From assembly GCA_033064195.1 (NCBI GenBank), contig JARBJD010000417.1, forward strand, positions 1-56,622: a stretch of DNA of 56,622 nt. Direction: 5' to 3'. The translations under genes and the position numbers were made by a program. Source of the DNA: Blattamonas nauphoetae (lineage: Eukaryota; Preaxostyla; Oxymonadida). Below are positions 19,001 through 26,799 of the stretch, one piece after another (the stretch's first letter is position 1; every line of letters begins with the position of its first letter). A model generated the notes under the pieces. The model had not been told where the DNA came from and did no database searches. It saw only the letters and a program-made list of their open reading frames with translations.

Positions 19001-20143
19001 TCACTTGGAATCCTCTCGATTGACAGTAGGGACAGAGTTTGTATCCAGTGATTTTCTCAGGATCAACAATGAACATCACATGAACAAGAGTTGCCGTAAG
19101 TGGAATCATCAGAAGTGGGAGAACTCTTGCATCATCATTCTCGTTGATGTACGATTGACTGAGGAAATACGCTTCTTGTCTTCGTCGTATTCATAAATGT
19201 GAACTGTGATATTGAATAATTGCATTGCTTTCTCCACGTCAGATGCAATATCAAATCCAGGGTATTTTCGCAAGTGTTCAGTGAGTTGATATGACGTGAG
19301 ATTGGTGAGATTCATCCATTTGGTGAACAGTTTGTATGCTTCGGTGTTTCTCATTTTAATGGATATCTTCTTCCTTGAACCTCAGGAAGAGTGAGGAATG
19401 ATAGTGCTTGAAAGAAACAGATGTTGTACTCAGAATCAATGTATCGAATGTTTCTCGTTTTGATGTGTTCAGTGAGAATTGCATTCGCTTTTCCTGCAAC
19501 TGGGAATCTGTACACTGCAACCAGAATGGAGTGGAAGGCAATGAACATTGTCTTTGTGTCCATCAGTGTTCTCTCCTGTGATTCTTTGATGAGGTTGATT
19601 AGCATACTTGGAATACTCAGTGACGTCTGCTTCACTTCTTATCACAGTTGGGAAACTCTTCGATGTGTTCTCCAATTCTGGTCTGAAATCATTGTACAGT
19701 GTCTCATCTTTGTCTTTTCTCTCAACAATCTTTCCAAAATCAATACTAATCTTGAATGGTCGATCCTTCTCTTTTCATACACTGCATTGATGAAGGTTGT
19801 GATTTCCTCAACATTCTTCAGATGATTGTGGAAGTACAACTGATATGGTTTTCCATTGTCACTCAACCTTCTCGATCTCATTCTTCTTGAACTTCTTTCG
19901 TGCATTTGTCAGACACTCATTGAAGTCAAGTTTGTCTCTTGGTTCAGCAAGTAGAATGCATTCATTGAATCCATCAAATTGCTTCACTTTTCTTGTTTCC
20001 ATTTGTTCATTCTTCTTCTGAATGATCAACAGATTCTTCATCCAGTGATCCATCAGCTTCTCTTCAATTGATTTTAGTTTCCTTGTGATCTTGAACACTT
20101 GCTTTTTCAATTCAGTTTCGTTCACTCTTGGATTTGCTTTCAT
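16071..20143 (-). pseudogene. Protein-primed family B DNA polymerase, Polinton 1 (broken)
   Basis: Remains of one long gene, read right to left. In order: an N-terminal helical region; an OTU-like segment with a YNICFFQALS cysteine block and a later VHVMFI histidine block; a zinc-finger-like CPYC...HLKEC; exonuclease motifs ITYDFETME, IGFNSSRFD and YNIRD; an HNH-like module; TGG motif RAAVTGGLSNV; palm motif A CGVDFNSLYPS; motif B LNGSYGYDG; motif C EGDTDSAYW. This is the polymerase that replicates Polintons from protein-primed ends. It is broken in roughly six to eight places. Element 2 carries a better-preserved copy at 45037-49091. Confidence 0.88.
17655..17815 (-). other. HNH-nuclease-like module embedded in the polymerase, Polinton 1
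   Basis: Between the third exonuclease motif and the TGG palm motif the protein reads CxxC (VCYICKCHF), then TLDRINNSKGHSKENVK, then CCDYCN..KSD. The order CxxC, DRI-N, NVK, CxxCN, K is the layout of a zinc-bound HNH (treble-clef, beta-beta-alpha) nuclease. The copy in element 2 has the same residues. Whether it cuts DNA is unknown. Confidence 0.7.
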
Positions 20144-20145
20144 GT

Positions 20146-20402
20146 CAATGATGATTACGTTTTATCCTCTTCATTCATCATTGCATTGTTGTTTGTTTCA
20201 TTCTGTTTCTGAATGAATTGAGCTTGTTCCATTTGTCGTTGGTTTCTAACTTCTTGAAGATAAAAATTGAATTGATATGATAGTGATGTGCTTGTATGGG
20301 CTGTCAGGTTTGTATGTTCGACCATCAGTAAATGCGAATTGAGTGTTTGGAAATAGTTCTCTAACCTCTGATTTGTTCCTTCACTTTCCAGAGTTGTGTC
20401 AT
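20146..20402 (-). pseudogene. Small frame upstream of the polymerase, Polinton 1
   Basis: An ATG at 20402 is preceded by TTTTTATTTTTTTTAATTCG. The twin at 49101-49409 gives 102 residues, with ELFPNT-like and DRTYNPN-like segments, and ends in an Asn/Glu-rich stretch (EENNNNAMMNEED). This could be a separate small protein, perhaps a primer or terminal protein, or the very N-terminus of the polymerase. The copy here is broken. Confidence 0.4.
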
Positions 20403-20440
20403 TTACTACGAATTAAAAAAAATAAAAATAAAAAAAGTTG
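20403..20440 (-). promoter_or_regulatory. T-rich promoter-like motif before the polymerase unit
   Basis: The minus strand reads TTTTTTTATTTTTATTTTTT then TTAATTCGTAGTAA and the ATG. A matching arrangement occurs at 49410-49442. The TTAATTtGTAxTAA variant is used before genes at both ends of each element. Confidence 0.5.
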
Positions 20441-20445
20441 AGTGA

Positions 20446-20869
20446 TTATTTTGGCTTCCTCAAATGTGGCTTCTTCTTTGCTTTTAGCCAGGAATCCAGT
20501 CGCACTTTGAAGACTTCAGATCCACCAATTTCTCGATATGTGAATGGAGTCAGCACCTGCTTGTACTCACCAACGAGCTCACAGTTGTACTTCCTCAGTT
20601 CATTCTCAACAAAGGATTGAGTGTAGTGTCGACGTTGTGACATGTGTGGTCTGTTTCCTTGATTCCACAACTTTGGTTTTATCCTCCACTCAACACCTTC
20701 ATGAACATAGATGACTGGGATATTTTGTCTCACATACTCAGAGACAAGTTCACAGTTCTCTTCTTTCATTGACTGAATTAAAGCTTGCTTGGATCTGTTC
20801 GACGTTTTCGCTCCCCTTTGGAGGGTTCGAAGTCTTTAGCGAGACATATGTAGTATTCACTGTTGTCAT
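20446..20869 (-). pseudogene. Terminal-repeat protein (inner right copy), Polinton 1 (broken)
   Basis: Begins at the ATG at 20869 after TTTAATTTGTATTAA. It contains two ~50-residue repeats: NCELVSEY...YVHEGVEWRIKP..WNQGNRPH and NCELVGEY...PFTYR..FKVRLDSWLKAKKKPH. The shared frame is NCELVxEY, then an aromatic beta-hairpin, then W-x(4)-(R/K)PH. The gene is an inverted relative of 4826-5122 at the left end. It is broken near its beginning. Function unknown; it looks like a compact nucleic-acid-binding repeat. Confidence 0.65.
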
Positions 20870-20989
20870 TTAATACAAATTAAAAATCAAAAAATAAAAA
20901 TGAAATGTGAAGTGAGGTGTTGGAACTTTGTATTTCTTGTTCCTTGTTGTGCCAGCTTTCATCTTGCTTCTTTCTTTTTGTTTCTTCCT

Positions 20990-21075
20990 TCCAAGTTTCA
21001 TTTTTCATTCATTCAATTTTCAATCATTCATTTTTCAATCTTTCAATCATTCATCATTCAATTTTTCAAGTTTGT
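20990..21075. repeat. TTCAATCATTCATT minisatellite-like run
   Basis: A low-complexity run of imperfect TTTTTCATTCATTCAAT and TTTCAATCATTCA units, at least six in about 80 bp. It lies in the right subterminal region of Polinton 1. Confidence 0.7.
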
Positions 21076-21084
21076 ATGATTGTA

Positions 21085-21345
21085 CCATGAGACAACCCGA
21101 TACTCCTTTGGGGATCACTCTATCATGATCCTACTCAATGACTACTGCTGGCGAATTCCTTGAAGGGTTAAGTCTTGGGTGGGCATGATTTACGGTCACA
21201 TTCAAGTGATGCCCACAGTGAACCCCCGGGGACAGCCTCCCAGCTCGTCCCGCTCCAATCCAACCTTCAATTCGTTCTACGCATTAGCCACGAGGGCACC
21301 ATTTTGCCTGAGTATCAAGGGAAATTATGTCGAGGTATCATACTT
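21085..21345 (+). repeat. Inverted repeat copy B inside Polinton 1
   Basis: Matches the reverse complement of 5162-5470, with some small length differences. It includes CGATACTCCTTTGGGGATC, GCGAATTCCTTGAAGG and the CAATCCAACCTTCAATTCG block. Together the pair makes a ~16-kb-spaced inverted repeat within element 1. No gene recognised. Confidence 0.75.
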
Positions 21346-21354
21346 CAACTTTTT

Positions 21355-21500
21355 GGAAATTGTGAATTTTTGAATTTTTGAATTTTTGAATTTTTGAAAT
21401 TTTCCTAAGTTTTTTTGAAATTTTTTTTGAATTTTTGAATTTTTTTTAAATTTTTGAAATTGTTTTGGCATTTTGAAACTTTTTCATTTTTTTTTGAAAT
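21355..21500. repeat. TTTTTGAA low-complexity tract
   Basis: Tandem TTTTTGAA/TTTTTGAAATT units form a simple T-rich tract of about 145 bp. Nothing else is seen in it. Confidence 0.8.
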
Positions 21501-21511
21501 TAAGATTGCCC

Positions 21512-21580
21512 CTCGCCTGAATCGAACCACCCCCTAGAAACGGGTGGACACTGGAACATACCCACTGAGCTACTAGCTCC
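21512..21580 (-). ncRNA. tRNA-like structure, minus strand (relic)
   Basis: On the minus strand TAGCTCAGTGG (21562-21572) is a perfect Pol III A box and GGTTCGATTCA (21519-21529) is a near B box, 53 nt apart. Between them CCACCC...GGGTGG forms a strong hairpin. The acceptor ends do not pair, so it is not a functional tRNA; it is a tRNA relic or tRNA-derived repeat head. Confidence 0.55.
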
Positions 21581-21660
21581 TGAAAATGTTAGTTTCGACC
21601 TGTGCCTTATACCTCGAATGTTCAGATCTGCTATATATTCCTTTTATTGTCCACCTATCT

Positions 21661-21874
21661 ACCCTCGTTAAAAGCATGGATTTATCACGGGAACGACTTT
21701 TTACCCTCGTTAAAAGCACGACTTTTCTCGTCAGCGATTTTTCAAAATTAGTTAGATTTTCCTTTTTAACTTTTTACCCCCGTTAAAAAGCATGACTTTT
21801 CACGGGAGCGATCTGCTAAATCTTAATTCTTGGCCACTTGTTACCCTCGTTAAAAAAGCATGACTTTTCACGGG
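21661..21874. repeat. Four tandem stem-loop units, ACCC(T/C)CGTTAAAA...CACGGG
   Basis: Copies lie at about 21661-21692, 21703-21735, 21776-21806 and 21843-21874. The best copy reads CCCGTTAAAAAG, CATGA, CTTTTCACGGG, an 11-bp stem around a short loop. Copies 3 and 4 are followed by GAGC and a CTGCTA/TTGCTATATA word. The unit is specific to element 1. Confidence 0.75.
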
Positions 21875-21980
21875 AGCATTTTGCTATATATTGGATTTAT
21901 TGACAAAGTTTTCAAATTTTGAATCTGCTATAGTGTCTTTTTTCGGGTATAAAGTTTCTGATTTTCCGGGATAATTTCAG

Positions 21981-22240
21981 GACCGGATAGTCTAGTGGTA
22001 ATGGTGAGTGCACGCACTACTACTACTAAGCTGAAGGTCCTAGGTTCAATTCCTGGCGGAAGCATTTAATTTCACATATCACTGCCCTTTGGCATGGTCT
22101 AGGCCCTTGGCAAGACCAACGTACGTCTCCGGAACTCAAACCGATAAAATGAGTTCCGATGCCGGTCTAAAAGGGACCGATGAGAAGGGTCGCAACCTTC
22201 GGAACCTTGAAAAATACACCAGCTTCCGCCAAAATCAAGG
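21981..22240 (+). ncRNA. tRNA-headed structured RNA candidate
   Basis: A box TAGTCTAGTGG at 21988-21998 and B box GGTTCAATTCC at 22043-22053, with a good T-arm (CTAGG/CCTGG). The 3' part holds hairpins GGTCT...AGACC (22096-22118) and GGAACTCA...TGAGTTCC (about 22131-22158) and a GC-rich tail. The acceptor does not pair. The layout is like a tRNA-derived SINE or a Pol III transcript inserted in Polinton 1. No poly-A or clear end is seen. Confidence 0.5.
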
Positions 22241-22274
22241 TTTTGCATTTTGAAAATTTTCAAAATAACAACAT

Positions 22275-22865
22275 TTAAGTCCTCTCATGATACTTATGCA
22301 AGTGAGGTCGATCTCCAAAGTACAACCAATTGTCCAAACGAACGGAATACTCTTTTCCCGTTTCCAAACTACGATACTTGAATGGTTCAAGTACCTTTGT
22401 GTATGTTCCAACTAGTTCACAATTCTCTTTTTCAATTCATTTTCAACAAACGATTGTGTGTATCGTTTTCGTTTACCGAGGTGACTTCGTTCTCCTTTCA
22501 TCCATTTCGATGGAATCACCTTCCATTCGATTCCTTCATGTCGATACGTGATTGATCCACTCGAACAAGTATATTCGGAGATCAGTTCACAATTCTCTTT
22601 TGCATTGACTCAATCAACTTCTCTTTTGTGCACCAGTTGGTTGCTGACGCATATTTTCGGGGATACTTGTGTGATCTTTTCCTCTGACGAAATTGTGGAC
22701 ATACATTCGATAAACCTCATCTGGTTTATCTTCGTGCACGTATTCGAAAGTGCTGGATACGAGATATGTTGTTCCTTGTCTATTTAGAGTCGGTGGTGAT
22801 TTCAGAATCAAATGTTCATTTTCCAAAATTTCTAGTAGTTGAGTTGGAGTTAAAGATGTTCCCAT
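22275..22865 (-). pseudogene. Terminal-repeat protein (outer right copy), Polinton 1 (broken)
   Basis: Begins MGTSLTPTQLLEILENEHL at the ATG at 22865, after a T-rich motif. An N-terminal divergent module (TFEYVHEDKPDEVYRMYVHNF) is followed by two standard repeats: NCELISEY...YRHEGIEWKV..W.KGERSH and NCELVGTY...PFKYR..YSVRLDNWLYFGDRPH. It therefore has three modules where the inner genes have two. The twin at 51608-52196 occupies the same outermost place in Polinton 2. About two breaks. Confidence 0.65.
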
Positions 22866-22965
22866 TTATTACTAGTTAAAAAATAGAAATAAAAAATAAA
22901 TCAACTTTATTTCTGTCAGTCAATCAGTATTGAGAATCTGACTGATTTATTTGGATTCTCCCAAG

Positions 22966-23015
22966 AGTAGTATCGTCTAAGGTGAAGGGGTTCCACATTC
23001 GCCTATATCACTACT
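22966..23015 (-). repeat. Right terminal inverted repeat of Polinton 1
   Basis: Runs AGTAGTATCGTCTAAGGTGA to GCCTATATCACTACT and is the inverted partner of 1997-2046. The following 6 bases (TTGCTA) do not match the 6 bases before the left end (TTTGTC). Confidence 0.85.
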
Positions 23016-23317
23016 TTGCTAGCGGCAGTCCGTCGATTTTCAGGTTATTTGTGGTGATTCATTTAATTTTTCTGGAACTATTAGCAAAATGAGTCATTTT
23101 GAAATTGAAATCCTGCGAATTCAAACCGAGATATGTTAAGGTGGCCATTAAAGGAGTACTTTTTAGGATCAGACCGATCATGAGAGATAACTGATATTCA
23201 AAGTAAAAAATTCATCCAGAAGAACATCATAGGACATTTTTCGAAATCAACATCGGTTTTTAGTCAGATCTCTCGGCTCTCGCGACCACTAAAGTTAAGG
23301 GTCGTGTTCAGCTCTAA

Positions 23318-23572
23318 TCTCTTCTAAAGCGACAGGAATTTCCTATTCTGAGGAGACACAAATGCAAAACGACCACAATTGTAACAGTAAAGCTTCTGCC
23401 TCGCTCCTCTGATGTCATTCTCACGTTTACAGACGAAGATTCGCTTTTCCCTGAATCATTGGAAGCAATTCTTTATTTCCTCCAGTCTTTCCAGCCCAAC
23501 TCCAATTCAGTTCAATATCCTGCACATCTTTTGGACGTACACTTTGTGCAGTCGGAAATGAAGGCACCGTAG
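23318..23572 (+). CDS. Host-type exon or gene fragment, unknown
   Basis: An 84-codon open frame ends at a TAG at 23570-23572. It reads as ordinary protein (TTTIVTVKLLPRSSDVILTF, then DSLFPESLEAILYFLQSF) but has no early ATG, so it would be an internal or terminal exon. Mixed acidic and hydrophobic content suggests real coding origin. No domain recognised. It may be a duplicated fragment. Confidence 0.35.
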   Translation, partial: SLLKRQEFPILRRHKCKTTTIVTVKLLPRSSDVILTFTDEDSLFPESLEAILYFLQSFQPNSNSVQYPAHLLDVHFVQSEMKAP

Positions 23573-23939
23573 GTTCAATGCAACCATCTGCTCGGAATCG
23601 ACATTCAAATCGATGTATGGCGATTCTCTGTGGCTGAGGAAAACAGTGGGATCATTTCGCTGTTCGACTTTCGAATGATTGAGTGCCATAATCCAAGATG
23701 GTCGTCGATTGGCTCATTCATCCCGATATTCATGCAACAGTCAGATCCTGAACAGGATCGACCGTTCCCACCGCCACGAAGGAAAAAGAGCACAGTTGTG
23801 TCGTGTGCATTTTCACCAGATTGAAACAATATTGTGGCAAACACGATGAACATTGGAGTGTTCTTATTAGATGTGAACGCAGCTGAATCAAACACAGCTG
23901 TTGTGGCTCCACAATCAGAAGCAGAAACTCTCCCATCCT

Positions 23940-24285
23940 TCAGGTGCTCCCTTCGGAACTATTCACTCCACCCGACCAATCACCGCCTGCCGATCCTCCC
24001 CCTTTCACTCCCAAACTCCAGACAGCCCCGCTCGCACGTGGGATGGAATCAGACAGCAGCCAGTCGGCGAACTTGTCCACTGAAGACTCGTTTGACTCAG
24101 ACAGCATCGATGGGAGGTCCAGAGGAACACAGCCAGCGACAGAAAGCGAAGAAGAGGCACCGGATCTGCTGAGTGAGAAGATAATGCGTGACGATGATGA
24201 AGACGAGCTTCTAGAAGCAGGCAAGAATGTTGGACATGCGCCAAATTGGATGATACTTGAAAAGTTAATGCTTGGAAATGAGTGA
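23940..24285 (+). CDS. Acidic host protein exon, unknown
   Basis: The frame opens after CCTTCAG, a good 3' splice site, and runs 114 codons to a TGA. It starts with a proline-rich stretch (PPDQSPPADPPPFTP), passes through Ser/Asp-rich segments and ends with an acidic helix (KIMRDDDEDELLEAGK). This suggests a disordered regulatory tail on a host protein. The upstream exon is not resolved. Confidence 0.4.
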
Positions 24286-24698
24286 AAGAAACAATAAGGA
24301 AAGAACAGCATCCATGAGTGCTAAATCTCAAAACTAATCATCAATATCCGGAAGAAGATGGAGAACTAAAAGATTTTGGCTCATCGTTTCACAATTGCCT
24401 TCATACATTTCAAGAAACAGAGTCAAAGAAAAAGTGGTTCACCCTGCATTGAAATGGAAACAAAATGGTACATTATCTCTGTCTCGCATCTTATCCTTCA
24501 TTATCAGTGGTATGAATATTTGATTAACCAAAAATAACACATGTCTGTCACAATTGGTTAGATTAAACAAAATCCCTCATCGACAGTCATCAATACACCA
24601 ATCTTCGATTCATCACTGAATTTGAATAAAAATATGTGTTATTGTGATCATAGTTCAAGTAAAAGTGTGAAGGTTTGTGATAATAGCCCGGAAAACGA

Positions 24699-24799
24699 CG
24701 GACTGCCGCTAGCGATGTGCGGACTGCCCCTAGCATAAACGGACTGCCCCTAGCCCAAAAAACGGACTGCCCCTAGTCATTACGCGGACTGCGCGTAGC
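24699..24799. repeat. Five CGGACTGCCCCTAG-type 15-mers at ~21-bp spacing
   Basis: Units start at 24699, 24720, 24740, 24763 and 24785 with variants CCGCTAGC, CCCCTAGC (twice), CCCCTAGT and CGCGTAGC. They are GC-rich in AT-rich surroundings. The first is the right arm of the inverted repeat whose left arm is at 23018. They could be protein-binding sites or decayed transposon ends. Confidence 0.7.
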
Positions 24800-25165
24800 A
24801 ACACCCGTTTCGGTGTTGATGACGATAATCACGTCTTCCCCTTCTTCCTCCACAACAAACTCGTACCATCCCCACACTTCTTTGTCGAACACAAGCACCA
24901 CAAACGCTGATTGTGGATCAGACTCGACGAGATGGGCTGTCGCAACTTGGAGTGTGGAGAAGGAGGGAACGGAAGGCGTGTCGAAGACGTGGCGGAGAAC
25001 ATCCAGATAGCTACCCTCCTCGTCGAAGCGGAAGGCATACGGCAGAACAGGCATTGAGTTGTCGTTGGACATGGCTGAAGATGACGATGCAGGAACCACT
25101 CCAACAATCGAAGTGATCGTGAAAGTTGAGTCGGACTGAAGAGCTGCTTCTGACGGAGAGACGAG
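24773..25165 (-). CDS. Host protein C-terminal exon, unknown
   Basis: An open minus-strand frame contains AALQSDSTFTITSIVGVVPA, then FRFDEEGSYLDVLRHVF, VLVFDKEVWGWYEFVVEEE and a final VIIVINTETG; it ends at a TGA at 24773, inside the 15-mer array. The alternating hydrophobic pattern suggests a small beta domain. There is no ATG at its head, so an upstream exon is expected. Family not recognised. Confidence 0.45.
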   Translation of the reverse strand, partial: LVSPSEAALQSDSTFTITSIVGVVPASSSSAMSNDNSMPVLPYAFRFDEEGSYLDVLRHVFDTPSVPSFSTLQVATAHLVESDPQSAFVVLVFDKEVWGWYEFVVEEEGEDVIIVINTETGVATRSPRND

Positions 25166-25376
25166 CCAAAATCATCAAAGTGAGACGTGAAACGGGAAGT
25201 TCGTTTTATCAATCTCGTCTTCTTCCTTCTCACATCGCGATGTTCATCCCACTCGCCTCACTCACACTTTCAACATACTCTTCGATCTTTGATTGAGTTT
25301 CATCGTCCATTCTCATCAACCACCCTTCAATCGCATTTTCTCGTCCTGTTTCTCGTTGTCTTTCCACTCTCTTCAT

Positions 25377-26765
25377 TCATCTTTCTTTCTCATTCATCTT
25401 CATTTTCACATCGTCTTCTCTGATCCTCTTCAGTCTCTCTCCCAAAACACTTTCGTTTGTCTTTTCTACCAACCACCCCACTTCCCACTCCTCTCTTCCT
25501 GTCTCCACAATCTCCCAATCTTCGAACAGATCCCTCTCGAGCTTCAGTGACTGACCCAACAAAACAACGATTTGACGTTGCAGATCCTTTTCGGTTGTCA
25601 CTGTTGGTGGAATGGATTCCTCTCGCTGAAGAACGAACTGCAAATAGCGCTTGGCTGGTTTCAACACTCGCTCAAACTGAAGCTTGCGGATTCTCTTCCA
25701 TTCTTCTTTGTCTTTGGTGATGTCTGTTGGATCAACGATGAGATTGGCGATAGCCCAGATGAGACTCAAATGGAAATCATCGAATGTTGTGTGAATTGTC
25801 ATTGGCTTGGATGTGTCGATCACTCGTTCGACCAAACGTTCTTCCAGCAAGCGAGGAATGAGATGAGGGAAAGTGACAGTAACGTTGATGATCATTGAAA
25901 GATGAGTGGTGTGTGTTGGCGTCGAGTGGCGGCATGTTCGCTCCAAAAGCGAACACAGCTGAGGAACATCGCAGAAAGCGGATCCGACAATCGGATAGAG
26001 TGGCTCGAAACCGTCGTCGAGACTCACAAACGAACTGAGCCACGACAAATTGAGAACAGTGATCGACAGGTCAGTGATGTCGGCATGTGGATAACTCGAT
26101 TTCCTTTCTTGTCCTCAAGCATATCGAGGCAGGCGATGATTGATGTTTTCAGAAGAGGAACAAAGTTGGAGTCGATCAGAATCTGGAGAATGTGAGAAGA
26201 GACAAAGGCACACATCAAGAAAGGCGTCGTTGGATTTGTCGCGGAGAGTGTGGAGGAGAGCAAGTCCCGGACAAAGAACGTCAATCTTCGCTGTTCCGGT
26301 GAACCAAGGTGATTCCTCAGGAAGATTCACTGAAAGGACAGAGGGGGTTCCATCCGATGGTGAGGATTCTGAGAAGTCTGGTTTGATTTGTGAAACATGT
26401 TCTGTCAGCGTTGCACACAGTCGACCTGCGAACGGAACAAGCTCCGATAGATTTTCAGTTGGACCAGAAGGTACTTCAAGCGTTTGGAGGAAGGAGCGTG
26501 TTGCTGAATCAGACTTGCTTTGGGAGTTGAGTGCCTTGAGAGCCATCTTCGAAACTTCGAGATGTGGAGAGAAACATAGTGGAGCCAGAATCGGCACATA
26601 TGGAAGAGATGACTTGGCACTCTCACAATGATCGATAAATGCGAGAAATTGGGTTTTGTGGTGGGCGAGGAAGGTGGAAGACGATCGAAGGGTGGAAGTC
26701 AAGGTCACCAGACAATGTCCGATCTGAGACAAAATGATGGAAATGCGGTGGAAATCAAACTTCAT
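25377..26765 (-). pseudogene. Decayed copy of a lineage-specific helical repeat gene family
   Basis: The ATG at 26765 opens MKFDFHRISIILSQIGHCLV. Conserved-looking segments follow: LPYVPILAPLCFSPHLEVS, ILIDSNFVPLLKTSIIACLD, VPQLCSLLERTCRHSTP, EWKRIRKLQFERVLKPAKRY and WEVGWLVEKT, with a charged tail ending at 25377. The pattern is of helical ARM/HEAT-like repeats. I recall a large gene family of this type in Blattamonas; that is memory, not a search. The segments fall in three frames (shifts near 26240 and 26050) without clear splice sites, so I read it as a decaying gene. Confidence 0.55.
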
Positions 26766-26799
26766 TGAACATATTTTTATCCGAAATTGAGATCATCCA

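Larger units (their letters stand above)
1997..23015. mobile_element. Polinton (Maverick) element 1, fossil, about 21 kb
   Basis: The element carries the Polinton gene set: protein-primed type B polymerase, DDE integrase, FtsK/HerA-type ATPase, two double-jelly-roll-like capsid paralogues and a phage-like fiber. Both ends carry matching 50-bp inverted termini (1997-2046 and 22966-23015), each running from AGTAGT to ACTACT. Integrase, ATPase, fiber and capsid paralogue A still read as whole; about ten breaks lie in the rest, mostly in the polymerase. No clear 6-bp target duplication is visible. Relative to element 2 it carries extra DNA at 5160-5500 and 21340-22270. The long surviving frames suggest a moderately young fossil. 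Confidence 0.93.
23018..24713. mobile_element. Possible 1.7-kb inverted-repeat element
   Basis: GCTAGCGGCAGTCCGTCG at 23018-23035 is the exact reverse complement of 24696-24713, and similarity seems to extend inward (ATTTTCAGG against GTTTTCCGG). This would bound a 1696-bp segment abutting Polinton 1. No transposase is seen inside, only host-like exon fragments, so it may be a non-autonomous DNA transposon or a pair of binding sites. Confidence 0.35.

Noticed and set aside
21661-21874. CRISPR array
   Set aside because: Repeats are self-complementary and degenerate, spacers vary in length and share sequence, there are no cas genes, and the context is eukaryotic.
21512-22056. Two functional tRNA genes
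   Set aside because: A and B boxes are good, but acceptor and D stems do not pair, so I call them tRNA-like relics.
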